This document shows positions 11,360-23,431 of a DNA stretch of 64,000 nucleotides, in pieces. The stretch covers positions 28,725-92,724 of the forward strand of contig JAUCBJ010001973.1 of NCBI GenBank assembly GCA_032718475.1, in the 5' to 3' direction. The translations under genes and the position numbers were made by a program. Source of the DNA: Nemertoderma westbladi (lineage: Eukaryota > Xenacoelomorpha > Nemertodermatida > Nemertodermatidae). A model generated the notes under the pieces. It saw only the letters and a program-made list of their open reading frames with translations, had not been told where the DNA came from and did no database searches. Positions within the stretch are counted from its first letter, which is position 1; every line of letters begins with the position of its first letter.

Positions 11360-12130
11360 ATTTAAATATATTTCAAACTATAATGTTAGCCTTACGGAGA
11401 ATCATTATGAGGCTGAGTGAACATTCAGCCTTATCAACATACAGCCTCCACAGTATTAATGTTGGCACAAAGATTTTAAACTAAAACAATAATTAGATGA
11501 GAGATAGAGAGCACAGTACAATCAATAGTGTAGCCAACACACAGTATAACTAACAGTCATTTAGCTTGGACGCCAATTAATTAACATAGCAAGGTTATTC
11601 AGCTGAGAGTGTAATAGCCAGCTAAACCAGTTAATGTTTGCTTACTGTCTGGGTTGTAGAGTATAGTGATCATACTTGGCACAGAATGTACTTCTTTGTC
11701 AGTTGCCCTTCCTATTGAATGCATTACCAGGCCATCTCTATACATTTTTCATGAGTGCCAGCTGGTGTTTTTATCATTGCGCCTATGGCAATTTTCGTGT
11801 ATTGGGGCTATTTTTCGAAATAAAACAAGTTGAGATGTTTCAATTTAAACCGCAATTTCACAAGTACCCATAGAAATCTATTTTCATGGTCCATGCAAAA
11901 TTTCATCAAAATCGTTAGAGCCAGTTTTGCTCTATTCAGCTCTACTCAGTAGTCAGCAGCTTTTTTTTCTTACAGTAGTCAAGTCTAACGACTTGTTAAC
12001 TAGAAACGGCGTCAAGACGCCATTAAGCAAGTCGGATGTAATCAATCAAATATAAATTCCATCAACAATGTTTGCCTACGGTCTGAAGAAAGTGTTATTT
12101 ACCTATGGTCAGAGAGAGAGATTTCACTCT
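11360..12130. repeat. Dispersed repeat family R1, copy a
   Basis: Blocks shared in the same order with copies at 15985-16500 and 16510-16990: TTCAAACTATAATGTTAGCC, CACAGTATTAATGTTG, AGGCCATCTCTATACATTT, AATTCCATCAAC and CTATGGTCAGAGAGAGAG. LINE-D separates copy a from copies b and c, so LINE-D probably inserted into an R1 array. Non-coding. Confidence 0.7.
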
Positions 12131-12135
12131 GTAAG

Positions 12136-13179
12136 TTGGCAATGTTCAGGGAAAAAGTGGTGAGTGATATTATCGATACCTTTGAATACCCGGGCTTCCA
12201 GAATTTGGATCCTCAACCCGTGTTTATTCCTAAGGATTTATCAGCAATCCCTCCGTTTGCGACTAAAGAAGCTGACATGCTCCACCTACTTAACATAGTT
12301 AGTGGATTACAGGATCGTGTTGCTGTGTTCGAGCACGAGATACGATCGAAACCGAGTGTCCCCAGTACCGTGTTATCCCCCGGTACAACGGGTGAAGGGA
12401 ATCAGGGCGAGCCGGCTGGCACTACGTATGCGTGTGTAGCTGGACTGGATCTACCCTCTGTGGCTGCGAAACAGCGTCCGGCTGGTGCTGCTAAAAAACC
12501 GAAAAAGAAGAAGGATCCAAAGTCCTCAGGGGGTGGCGGCAATACGGCAGCTGCAGTCGTTACTAATAATCGAGGTTCTGGACTCGTCTGACTCAGAAAA
12601 CGACGTTGTGGCGGTAACCAATTCAGTCATCAATGTCCCATATACCAACGTGGGTCGCAATGGCAAACCGAGCCGCGTGGGAGCGGAGAAACTTCCTTCG
12701 AGTTTATACCCGGATCGAGGTCCTCCTCTGCAACCCGGTGAGAACTCCGCTCAACGGCGGAACTCTCGATCATGTAGACCTCCGCCTGTCTATGGTAGTT
12801 CTGACAGTGTAGCCTTCAGTGCTTTAGTCCCTAAAAAGAAAATCTTCCTAACTAACTGCGTTGCAGACGTGACTAGTGAAGTTGTATCCGACCACGTTAA
12901 GAATTCGACTGGATTCGATGTTCTCCGCGAACCTATTGGCAACGACACGTTGCCTTACAGGTCGTTCGTGATCACCTGCAAGCTGAACAAATGGAAAAGC
13001 TGATGGACGGCGCGCTATGGCCTCAGTATTGTCGCATTCGTGTATTTGTGGATTATCATCGACGAAAGCAGGTTCATGGGTCCTTTGCAGCTGGTCCTGT
13101 TGCTCATAGCAACGGTACTGAATCTACTGATACACCTACTGTTAAGGGTACCGGCATTGTTGGTGACAAGGGCCAATAA
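12136..13179 (+). pseudogene. LINE-D ORF1 remnant
   Basis: Three overlapping frames (12136-12591, 12485-13003, 12991-13179) read as one protein broken by two frameshifts. It shows an N-terminal segment with a possible short coiled coil (MLHLLNIVSGLQDRVAVFEH), a Lys-rich stretch (KKPKKKKDPK), a Ser/Asp-rich linker, and a C-terminal part resembling the RNA-binding ORF1 end of CR1-like LINEs (RSFVITCKLN, then a DGALWP block). ORF1 proteins coat the element RNA and chaperone target-primed reverse transcription. No zinc knuckle is visible. The start at 12136 or 12142 is the first ATG; no upstream frame is better. Confidence 0.65.
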
Positions 13180-13223
13180 CTGCTCACAGTTATGTTTATT
13201 CATAAACTCGTGATAATAAATCG

Positions 13224-15717
13224 GTGCTATTGTTAAATATATATATGCCATATGAAACTATCGACAATGATGATGAGTACCTAGAAATTCTGGGTAAATT
13301 GAGTAGCATAATTGACTGTGAAGTCTCCTCTTATTGTGTAATCATAGGCGACTTCAATGCTAATATCGGCTCTCGTTATCTCAATTTTGTTGACAATTGG
13401 TGCAGTGATATGAACTTGTCAATGTTAGATACTCTAATGCTCCCTCAAAGTTCTTTCACTTTTGTTAGCGCTGCTCACAATTCGTGTTCGTGGTTAGACC
13501 ACATTGTATGCTCTGGCAGTGTCTCTCCATTGCTAAGTAATGTTACAATTAATTACGATTTAAGCATTACTGACCACATGCCCTTTACCTGTTACTTTGA
13601 TTTCTTGGTGGCCCCTGAACCTAATATTAATAGTAATACTAGTAATAGAACGTGTGCAGGTAACAAATGCGATTGGAATAAAGCCAATGCAACTAATATC
13701 AATGAATATCAATCAGTCTTGAACAGTCTCTTAAATACAATTGTAGTCCCTGATACTGTATCTAACTGTGCAGATGCTCAATGTACTAATCCTGATCACT
13801 TAAGTGCAATAAACAATTTATACTGTGATATTGTTGGTGCATTGGCTAGGCACCTAGCCAGAGCGCACTATTCCGAAAAAGAAAGGTTCAGTGAACTCAA
13901 AGTTTAATGCTGTCCCGGGATGGAATGATTATGTTAAATCATTGTATGATAGGTCAAGATTATTTTTTAGAATTTGACGTACTAACGGGTTGTCCCCGAG
14001 CAGGTCCTATTCTTTTTTATTATTATCAGTCCAAGTTAGAATTTAAACGCGCACTTAAACAGTGTAAGCGCAATGCTAATGGTATACGCGCTGATAAACT
14101 TGCGGAGTCATTATATTCGAGTAATCAAAATGACTTTTGGGCAAATGTTAAAAAGCACTGCAGTGCACACGTACCGCTTTCCAGTAAAGTTGGCGATGCT
14201 GTGGGCGAAAAAGATATATGTGACGCCTTTAAGGAAAGATTCAAAAACTTATACAATAAAGTAAATGATGACTCCGGCAAGCACGACATTGAATCTATTT
14301 TCAGTAATATTGAGTTTAGCAATGATATGTTGGTTTCTGATGTTGAGGTAGCTTTGTTGTAGGTAGGTTGTCTCCCGGAAAAATTGGACCTGATGGTCTG
14401 TCCAGCGAACACTATATCCATGGCACCGCGCATCTGTTCCGCCGCCTGGCGGCTCTGTACAGTACTTTCAATGTTCATGGTCATATGAATGACGAGTTCA
14501 TGCTATGCAATATTTTGCCCATCGTGAAGGACAAGAATGATGATATCACACATTTTGATAATTATAGAGGCATAGCCCTTGCAACTATAAGTAGCAAAGT
14601 TTTGGAGCTAGTTATGCTTGAACGTTTCAGTTCTAAACTGAATACTACAGACTCTCAGTTTGGATTTAAAGGTCATTTAGGTACTGAATTATGCGTTTTC
14701 GCTTTAAAAGAAATCATACAATACTATTTCGAAAATGACAGTGCGGTGTACATATGTTTCATAGATTCCTCAAAGGCTTTCGATTTGGTTAACCATTACA
14801 AGTTATTTGATAAATTAATTAAACGTAACATTCCTCTGTTTTACATTAGGATAGTTCGATATTGGTACCGGTTTCAAGTTCTTAGTGTACGATGGGGGGG
14901 TTGTATATCTAACTCGTTTGCAGTCACTAACGGCACGAAACAAGGGGGTATTTTATCGGCCTACTTCTATGCTATATATATGGACGACTTAAGTGTAGAG
15001 TTAACTAATACAAACGTAGGTTGTAAATTAAATAATAAGAGATCAAATCATCTTTTGTATGCTGATGACTTATCCTTAGCATCAAACTCGATAGCTGGTT
15101 TAAATAAGTTGATTGACACTTTCACGAGTTATGCCGACAGGCACTCTATTGTGATTAATATGAAGAAATCTAAGTTTATGCGATACATACCGAAATCTAG
15201 TAACAACGATTTAGTTAAATATATATCGATAAATGGTAAGGCTATTGAGACAGTTACAAAATTTAAGTACTTAGGTCATATATTTCACTCTACCACCGAT
15301 GACAATTATGACATTCTAAATCAGCTATCGAGTTTATATCGTAGGGGTAATTTCCTCATTCGTAAATTCAGCTACAGTTCTCGGGACGTTAAAGTGAAAC
15401 TTTTTCGCTCATTTTGTACGCAAGTTTATTGCAGCTCGTTGTGGGCTCGAAGTAACTACTCCATTGCAACGTACAACAAGTTTAGGGTGGCCTACAACAA
15501 TATAATTAGAAAATTGTTTGGATTTCGGTATGACTCTAGTGTATCATACATGTGTGGTGCATTAAATCTGCCGAAACTCATTCATGTCCTTCACGATGCG
15601 CGGGTATCACTGTTGCATCGCGTGAACTCGTCTCAGAATAGTATTGTGCAGAGTGTGGCCATGGTGACGTTCCAGACGAGCCGTGTGATTGGTCGGTGTT
15701 CCTTGGACAGCCATTAG
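13224..15717 (+). pseudogene. LINE-D ORF2: endonuclease (partial) and reverse transcriptase
   Basis: Three frames in series (13224-13907, 13907-14362, 14368-15717) cover one protein with two frameshifts and a stop. The first holds the C-terminal half of an APE-type endonuclease: IIGDFNANIGS, SWLDHIVCSG and ITDHMPFTCYF, that is, the catalytic D-N, D and D-H residues. The N-terminal half of the endonuclease is missing. The last frame holds a nearly complete RT: FIDSSKAFDLVNH, GTKQGGILSAYFYAIYMDDL and the active-site box LLYADDLSLAS. The RT frame alone is intact over 449 residues, so the damage is limited. Confidence 0.85.
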
Positions 15718-15940
15718 GAGGTCCAAATCGTTTATTTTGTTTACCTTACTGTAGCATTCCACGTTTATACTACTTATCTTGTGTTTTTTTTTTTCGCTGT
15801 ATTATATTGATTTTCTTTATTCATTGCAGTTTGTGCTTCCCTGCTCGGGGCCCCACCCCACCATACCTAGCTATATTATTATAATTTGTTAATCTAGTCT
15901 GTTGTTTAAATCACTGTGATATGGGTGTTCTTTGCCTGGC

Positions 15941-15971
15941 ATAAATAAATAAATAAATAAATAAATAAATA
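15941..15971. repeat. (ATAA)n 3' tail of LINE-D
   Basis: About eight ATAA/AAAT units directly after the LINE-D 3' untranslated region, a typical tail for LINEs that end in simple repeats. Confidence 0.85.
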
Positions 15972-15984
15972 TCAAACATTTTGA

Positions 15985-16990
15985 ATGCAACAGTGTGTAA
16001 CCTGATACAGATAATAAACAGTGATTTTTATATTTCAAACTATAGTGTTAGTGTTAGCCTTACAGAGTATCAGTATAAGGCTGAGTAAACATTCCGCTTT
16101 ATAAGCATACAGCCCCCACAGTACTAATGTTGCATTAATGTAGCCAATACACTGTGTACCTAACAGTCAGTCATTCAGCAGGGGGAAGTATTATTCAGCT
16201 GAGGCGGTCAGTCAGTCAGTCAGTCAGCCAGTCAGTCAGTCAGTCAGTCAGTCAGTCAGCCAGTCAGCCAGTCAGTCAGTCAGTGGCCGTTAAGCAAGTG
16301 GGTAGTCATCAATCAAATGTAATAAATTCCATCAACTTCTATTCTATCAAGGAAAGTGTTATTGACCTATGGTCAGAGAGAGAGAACTTGGCAATTACTC
16401 AAATCCATTCAGCTGAATGGCACAGTAGAGTAAACTAAAGTAAATTTCCTCAACAATGTTTGCCTATGTTCTGAAGGGAAGCCGCTAAATACCATTCACC
16501 TATACATTTTTAATGCTACAGTGTGTAACCTGATACAGATATTAAGCATTGATTTTTACATTTCACACTATAATGTTAGCCTATGGAAAATCATATTATG
16601 TGGCTGATTAAATATACACTTTTATAAACACAGTCTCCACAGTATTAATATTGGCCAAAAGATTTATAAATAGAACAATTAGACGCAATGTATTTTAGTT
16701 TAGACACCAGATGGTGTGGAAAGTTCTGTCCATTCAACTAATGCTGAGCTACGCCGTAGGTAGGACAAAGGAATTTAGTTGCCAAACCAGATAGTGTAAT
16801 TGTCCTACAGTATGCCTTACACTCTGTCTATGACAGACGAGGTTTGTTTGTCCGGTACAAACAATGCGAGCTACTCTCACTCGAGTTGAGTTGAGATGTA
16901 ATTAGTTGGCCATTCCTCTATTGAATAGCATTACTAGGCCATCTCTATACATTTCATTCATTCTAAATGCCATTCACCTATAAAAAAACT
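15985..16990. repeat. Repeat family R1, copies b and c with (CAGT)n
   Basis: Copy b begins near 15985 and copy c near 16510, a spacing of about 513 bp; both contain GTGTAACCTGATACAGATA and the AATGTTAG block. Between 16207 and 16285 copy b carries a (CAGT)n microsatellite with a few CAGC interruptions. The 94-codon frame through it is an artefact of the repeat. Confidence 0.75.
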
Positions 16991-17853
16991 ATTCTCCACT
17001 GCAGCGTACGAAATCCTTATTTTATTCTAAATACTATCATAAATTATCTATCATAAACCGGTACGCAGTTGAATTTTCGAAAAAAATTATTAGGGTGGTT
17101 ATATTACAGCAAACAAAATTACAAGTAGTGAAAAATTTTCAGAAAATTTGAAAGTTACAATTTTCGGCTAATCGTTTTTCAATACAAGTTTTCTTCAGCG
17201 CAAAATCCAATGGAAAATATTTAAAAAGGATCTGATTACTATGAATAGCAGTTTTAGTCCTCTACTTAGGAAAAAAATGAGAAAAACAAGTAACCAGCAC
17301 TTTTCAATTTAAACACAAATTTTTAATTCACTTATACTATGCTATAAATTCAGATTTTCAGGTTTCAAGGGGCGCTGATTCTAATGGAATACATTTGTAA
17401 ATTACCAGATCATTACTACTGTACCCGTATTTTTCGGCGTAATATCGCAAATTTTGGTGCTAGCACCAAATTTCTTACCCACCACAAAAAAGTAGAATTT
17501 TGAGATGTCTAGTGATGTTTTTATTGATTCCATTGGATTCAGGACCCTCATAAACCCGTATAACGCAAGAAACAAGATGATACTATCTATTGATAAATTT
17601 TTACTTATTCCATTCCATTCAGAACCATCATAAACCCGTATAACGCAAGAAACAAGGTGACGCAATCAATTAATATATTTTGATGGTTTTTAATATTTGG
17701 TGTTGCTCCAAATTTTGCTCCCACTTCCGAAAAAAACAAGTATAAAAGTTTCACTGCGGGGGTTTTTATGGTCGGTGATTTCATTTCCGGTGTTATCTTT
17801 CCTGTTCGACGGAGTTCAGTAAGTCTATAAATTTGTCTGGTTTTCAAGACAGA
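16991..17853. other. AT-rich non-coding DNA
   Basis: No gene. A short repeated phrase (AACCCGTATAACGCAAGAAACAAG) occurs at about 17549 and 17634, so there is a local tandem duplication of about 85 bp within it. Confidence 0.5.
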
Positions 17854-19560
17854 CATACCGACAGACAGACAGACTTACATACGTTCTAGATTCTGTCAAA
17901 CCTAAAATCAAAATTGTCTTCAGAAATGAAATCGGCGACTAGGAGAACCCCCATATCAGAAATTTTGTTAAGGTGATTGTTCGCGCTTTTAGACCTTTAA
18001 CAGTTTAACCTGCTAATTTATATGTCTAATAATACCTGACAGTCCATACAAATGAACACAACCGAAGCCAGTCTAGCGCGGCGTATGACCCACCGGATGT
18101 GGGAGACTAGATCCGATGGCAGAGAGAGCCGTAGGACACATGTATGATTCGATTGGTCTTTATAATATATAATCTCCAAAAACTATGCTTATTTTCAGTT
18201 AAATACTAACAGTTCCTTTTAGGGTGCCGCGCTTTAAATACCACGCAGAGATATGACTTATACTAATTACAACGGGCGGGCATGAGATGACGCAAATGTT
18301 TACATTCTTTAGAGGGATGTATTATTAATCGTCACACTCCCACAATGGACAATAGTACTGAAACACGCTAATTTGCCAATGGTCACCAATTTTACTCGCA
18401 TATAAGGATAAATTTAACTCACGAACGTTGTTGGGGACTATGAAACAGGGACTATAAACTCATACAAACCACTGTTATTTGAACTAGGCAATTGTGAATA
18501 GTATCCCCCCCCCCCCCCCCCCCGCCTTACCTCAATAAATCATGAAAACCAAGAGATCTACCGGTTATACGTAAGTATTCTCCAACTATTAGCATTAATC
18601 CATAGTTTACAAATTACAATATATCATAACAGCATAAAACAGTATAAAATGCGGTTTTGTTGCGGCAATATCAGCAGTCAGACGCCAGACAGTCAGGATG
18701 TGTTGCAGTGAAAGTATGTAAGATGGACGTGTGGTGTGGAAAGTATGAAAACGTTTAATAGATTTGCGTTCAGTGATCTCTCTGGCCGCTGATGTTTCTG
18801 GGCGAAAAGTCAGGAAGTGTATAAACACTCACACTGAATGGTTGCAGTAATGTCCTTGCCTGAAGTAGTCAACAAGGCATGAATCACCATCGAACGTCGT
18901 AGAATCCATGGAATCCGGCAGAACTCCGATCAGGAATCCGTAACCAGCCACCCGTCCGTAACCAAGGGATCCCGTAATTCAGGCTATGGCGTGACGTACA
19001 AGGGAAAGTATACTGATTGGACGGTAAATAACACAGAGGCAGGGAGACAAAGATAAATACTGTCCAATGGCTGATGATTTCGTAATCTCAGCAGCTGGGT
19101 TTCTCTAAGAGTGTACGATAAAGCTGTATACTTAGAATAAACGCTGGAGGGAGTAAGTTTATACACACACGCATAAAATATAAAAGTTCTTAAGGGTTTT
19201 TAAGGGTTTTTAAGGTTTAGAGTAACCAGCGCATTGTGTAAAAGGGACATTTTAGCCGCAAAAGCTTTAACAGTGATTATATTATCCTCCTTATATTATG
19301 ACTGACAGACAGACAGAAATAAAAACAGACAATCAGACATTATAGATTCAGTCAAATATTAAAATTGACATCGGAAATGGAATCAGCGACTATATCATAA
19401 ATACAGTTTGAGACTGACTGTCAGTCAGTCAGACAGACAGACAGAAAGACAGACAAACAGGCAGTCCAGATGTCATCAAACATTAAAACAGATATCAGAA
19501 ATGAAATCAGCGACTACGAAAACCCCCCAAATCGTACGTAACTTTAGGTTTGCGGGTGTA
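17854..19560. repeat. Dispersed repeat with (GACA)n tracts, split by a solo LTR
   Basis: (ACAG)n tracts at 17854-17876, 19300-19322 and 19415-19462 are each followed by a variant of GAAATGAAATCGGCGACTA. A related copy on the other strand lies at 52075-52235. The solo LTR (17978-19272) sits inside the block, so the outer pieces belong together. Confidence 0.6.
17978..19272. mobile_element. Solo LTR of a BEL-related family, 1295 bp, target duplication GTGAT
   Basis: It starts TGTTCGCGCTTTTAGACC and ends GCAAAAGCTTTAACA, the same termini as the BEL LTRs at 21751 and 37832, but is much more diverged inside. GTGAT directly precedes (17973-17977) and follows it (19273-19277). Without an internal region it is a solo LTR left by recombination. 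A poly-C run of about 18 lies inside it near 18507. A splice-like frame near 18850 is part of the LTR and not an exon. Confidence 0.85.
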
Positions 19561-19833
19561 GTTTATTACATTTTGGCTTATTTTTTAAATTTCCCGCGAT
19601 TTATATAAAATTATCGGGAAGGTTTGAAAACTTTAAATGCGTTTTTCTCCGCATTTAATTTTTTGTGTAATTTGGAGACAAAATAATGTATCTTTTTCTC
19701 GAGAACGACTTGATGGTTTTTGCTGAAATTTGGCAGCAGGTTTGTTGTTCTGATACACAATTGTGGAACCTCTAAAAACATATGTTTAAAACAATTATCA
19801 AATGTATTTCTAATATAAACTTTGAAAATGTGC
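19273..19833. other. Non-coding, outer flank of the nested stack
   Basis: Contains the microsatellite blocks noted above, then AT-rich DNA up to the foldback element. The last nine bases before that element (CAATTTATG, 19834-19842) are its target duplication. Confidence 0.5.
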
Positions 19834-20837
19834 CAATTTATGGGATGATTCTAAATTAGGAAAACACTAGTAAAACAGTAAAACACTAGGAAAACATAGG
19901 AAAAGTACTGTAAAACACACGGAAAACAGTGAAAATATTGATCAGCAGGGAATTTAACACATGTACTTCTCCGAATTGACAATCCTAAATGTACTCCTCG
20001 CATAGCACCCCTTAAGTAATCACCGTAAAACATAGGGAAAACACTATAAAAACACTATAAACCTTCCAGAAAACAGTGAAAAAATTGATTAGCATTAAAT
20101 TTTACCTATATGCTGCAAAAAAATAAATTGAAAGAGTCTAATACTGCCCAGAAAGCTTGTTGCCAGGCAACCAAAGAACTGTAACCAATCAGCATACGGT
20201 GCAGTATCAGTACAGCAACACTATCGTTGTTTTACCGGTCAGTCGGTAGAGGCGCAAAGTACCAGTATTGCTGTATTCTGGTAGGCATATTACCTGATTA
20301 CAGATTACAGTATTAGTGCTGTAGTGCATTAGTGTAATGCTGTAATGTAATGTAATGCTCTAATGTCCCAAGGCTATGGCACTATCTCTGTAACCAGGCT
20401 GCCATGCTGTCTTAATACTGTAATGCTTACCGGTACTACTCAGCTACTAAATATAGAAATATTTACAGCTTTAACTAACCCTAACAATACTGCAATATTT
20501 GAATACTGGAATACACTACTGCACTACAGCACTAATACTGTAATCTGTAATCAGGTAATAGGCCTACCAGAATACAGCAATACTGGTACTTTGCGCCTCT
20601 ACCGACTGACCGGTAAAACAAGGATAGTACTGCTGTACTGATACTGCACCGTAACTGATTTGTTACAGTTCTTTGGTTGCCTGGCAACAAGCTTTCTGGG
20701 CAGTATTAGACTCTTTCAATTTATTTTCTTGCAGCATATAGGTAAAATTTAATGCTGATCAATTTTTTCACTGTTTTCCGGAAGGTTTATAGTGTTTTTA
20801 TAGTAGGATTTTAGAGTAGGTTTTATATGGGTATATA

Positions 20838-21750
20838 TACAGGAGCTCTATACAAGACTGTAATGCATTTACACTTCGACCCTTCTCCAGTGATCACCGC
20901 CTTATTGTGGCCAAGGTAAGACTTAGTCTGCGTGCTAGCAGAACAACGAAATCTGCCTTGCCGCGGCATGACTGGTCCTCTCTGTTGCAACAGCCAAGTG
21001 TGAGATCCAGCTTCACACTACAGCTGAGCAATAGGTATGAGGCTCTTGCCTCTGAGGCGGCAGATCACTGTGAGGGCTATACTGCCTTTACAGAAGCAGT
21101 TAAGTTAGCAGCTGCAGAAACAGTTCCTGTATACCCTCGAAACTGGAAAAGGGCCCCCTGGACTGACAACAAAATTCAGAAGTGCCGAAATGACCTTCAT
21201 AAGGCGCAGAAAGAGTCCCGACTCAAACAGACTACAGTGGCCAAGAATGCAGTTAAGGCTGCATCTAGGTCCCTGAACAGGCAGTACTCTGTTAATATAC
21301 AGGAGCTAATAAACCAACAGGTTGATGCCATCAATGATGCTGACGACAGCAGGCAATCATCCCAGGCATGGAAATCGATCAATCTGCTTACTGGGTGGAA
21401 AAGCCAACCAACCACCAAGGTTAAGGCTGAATCACCAGCCGATCGCCTCAATGGTTGGAAAGCCCACTTTGAAAAGCTCCTCAATAATGACAGGGTATTG
21501 CCTGATAACTTTATAGAAGTAAAAGTGTCTGAGTCTGTACTCCCAGATATTCCCATTGGCGATATCTCCTTTGCAGAAGTGAAGGCTGCTGCAAAGAGCA
21601 TTAAGACCAATCGTGCCAGTGGAGTAGATGGTGTTCCCCCTGAGGTCTTTAAAATACCTGAGTGTTTAAAGCTCATCTATCCCATCATAGTAGACATGTA
21701 CCGAACAACAAGAGTCCCACAAGAAATGAAAACAAATAACTTGGTGCCAG
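20838..21750 (+). pseudogene. LINE-A copy 1 ORF2, 5' piece (end of endonuclease, linker, start of RT)
   Basis: It begins in the endonuclease at the block containing SSDHRLIVAKV, passes through a Lys/Arg-rich linker and enters the RT domain (SGVDGVPPEVFKIPE). It is nearly identical to LINE-A copy 2 (40135-41050, minus strand). The frame is open to the BEL junction after NNLVPV, where the BEL LTR begins. It cannot make a functional protein because the rest of the frame lies 25 kb away behind the BEL element. Confidence 0.9.
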
Positions 21751-22906
21751 TGTTCGCGCTTTTAGACCTTAGGCAGTTTAACCCGCCTAATTTAGGTGTC
21801 TTTTAGTTTGTAAATCGACTTTAGCCTATGACGAGTATTTGATACACTACATTAGCCGAAGCCAGCCTATGCGCGACCATTCACCCGCTGGATATACCCG
21901 GGAGACTGGATTCGGGGGCTCTGACTTTATTGCGGTGTAGGCCTACTGTATTATTCGATTGATCGTTAATATATAATCTCTGACAAATATTATTCACTTT
22001 CGGGAAATACTAACAGTTCCTTTAGGACGTGGCGCTCTAAATATATAAACAGAGTTACGACTTACACTAAACACAACGGGATGGCTATTGATTCACGTAT
22101 AAGGCGCATTCTTTAGGAGATGCTTAGTTATCTGTCCCAATCATGCACACTACCGGTATCGCACAATACTGCACACTGATCTGCCGACCTTTACTAATTT
22201 TAGTCACATATAAAGAGAACAGCAATTGACCCATGTAATGCCTATGAAATAGCATTAGATTCACTCCAAAACCAATATCATATAAGTCGCAATTGCTATA
22301 TGTAACCGGTCTCTTACCTTCAGTATATCAAGAAGATGGGGTTTTATGATTATTTATCGATATTATCCAAATATAACAATCTTCCATCAACTAATACAAT
22401 TAATAAACACTGACAATAAATAGCAGTAAAATAATGCGGTGTGTAAGTTTGAGGTTCGATAACAGTTATACGTTCCGGTAATCAAAGCCGTTCTAATGTT
22501 TGGCTAAAGTCTGAAACACAGAATAATTCCATAGCCGATGTTCTGGCATCAGGAAAACCAACACAACTGAAACCTGTGGGCTGTTGTAGGTAGCTTTCAA
22601 CACAAAGAGAAATAGCTCTCATTGGCAGAACTCCGGATTCTATAGGTTCCACGAATGTCTAAATGCCAAACCTCCCTAGCCTTTGCAGCCCATATCCAAC
22701 ACAAGGCTAAATCGCTCTGATTGGTCGATCATTGTTCTGATTGGTTGATCGAACAGAACAAAGAGGCCATACACGTACAGCAAATCAGCCAATCAGCCAG
22801 CAAACTGCGTCACTCGAGCCAGGCAGTTTTAGAGTATTTGAGCGCATTGAGGGAAAACTGGATTGCGGAGAAAAAGGGCCAGTTACATCCCGCAAAAGCT
22901 TTTACA
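21751..22906 (-). repeat. 3' LTR of the BEL element (intact, 1156 bp)
   Basis: TG...CA termini, and nearly identical to the split LTR at 37832-47140. On the minus strand the bases just before it (22907-22916) read CTGGGAGCGG, a modest polypurine tract, consistent with this being the 3' LTR. The left outer flank is LINE-A copy 1. Confidence 0.93.
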
Positions 22907-22983
22907 CCGCTCCCAGAAAATGGGATTTAATTCTATAAAATATAAAAATCACAGTTTCTAAAATATAAAAATACTCTAAACAG

Positions 22984-23425
22984 TTAGTCTTTCTTGCGCG
23001 GACGGCGTTTACGCAGTTTTTTGAGGCTAGCAAGAGTCCTTTTCTCTTTGGGGCGAGCCACTTTACTAGGAGGGCTATAACTCCTGGGCGAAGGGTGCAA
23101 TACAATTGCATCAGAAGGTTTAGGGTTACGGTCGGTGTCTCGTCCATTTCGATGTGCTTCTCCTCGAGCTGATTTTCCTCCGCTTGTCGTTGGATGTGTC
23201 CGTCCAAAAATTCTCGTGGAGAATAGGGTCGTCCAAGTTCGATAACTTCTTAGAGATTCTGGATTTCCCGATCGAACTGAGATAAAGTTACTTTGTTTAC
23301 CGCTTGGACTTGCTAGTGCAATTTACGTTTATCTGAACAAGCGTAGGTTCCTTTTCTGATCTTTTATAGAATAGCGTCTAACGCGTTTGGTACTACGCTC
23401 TCCTCCACTTTGGTGACAGGTTATA
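22984..23425 (-). pseudogene. BEL element post-pol ORF P2 remnant, basic C-terminus
   Basis: Reading leftward, a protein-like frame (blocks NKVTLSQFDREIQ, then GRPYSPREFLDGHI and a Glu-rich helix) is interrupted by about three stops. A single frame change near 23110-23130 then leads to a strongly basic tail (LKKLRKRRPRKKD) and a TAA at 22984-22986. It lies between ORF P1 and the polypurine tract, the position of env in LTR elements that have one. I see no membrane segment or signal peptide and recognise no family. A nuclear or nucleic-acid-binding tail is an inference from composition only. Confidence 0.45.
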
Positions 23426-23431
23426 TCGGTG

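Larger units (their letters stand above)
12136..15971 (+). mobile_element. LINE-D: APE-type non-LTR retrotransposon with ORF1 and ORF2, inactivated
   Basis: ORF1 remnant, partial endonuclease, reverse transcriptase and an (ATAA)n tail (15941-15971) follow in the right order on the plus strand. The RT type (NHLLYADDL block) places it among CR1/Jockey-group LINEs. It sits between copies of repeat R1. No target duplication was found. Confidence 0.85.

Noticed and set aside
16154-16438. 94-codon ORF rich in Ser-Gln-Val
   Set aside because: Produced by a (CAGT)n microsatellite inside repeat R1.
18830-18960. Exon-like stretch with a GTGAGT donor on the minus strand
   Set aside because: Lies inside the solo BEL LTR and has no family match.
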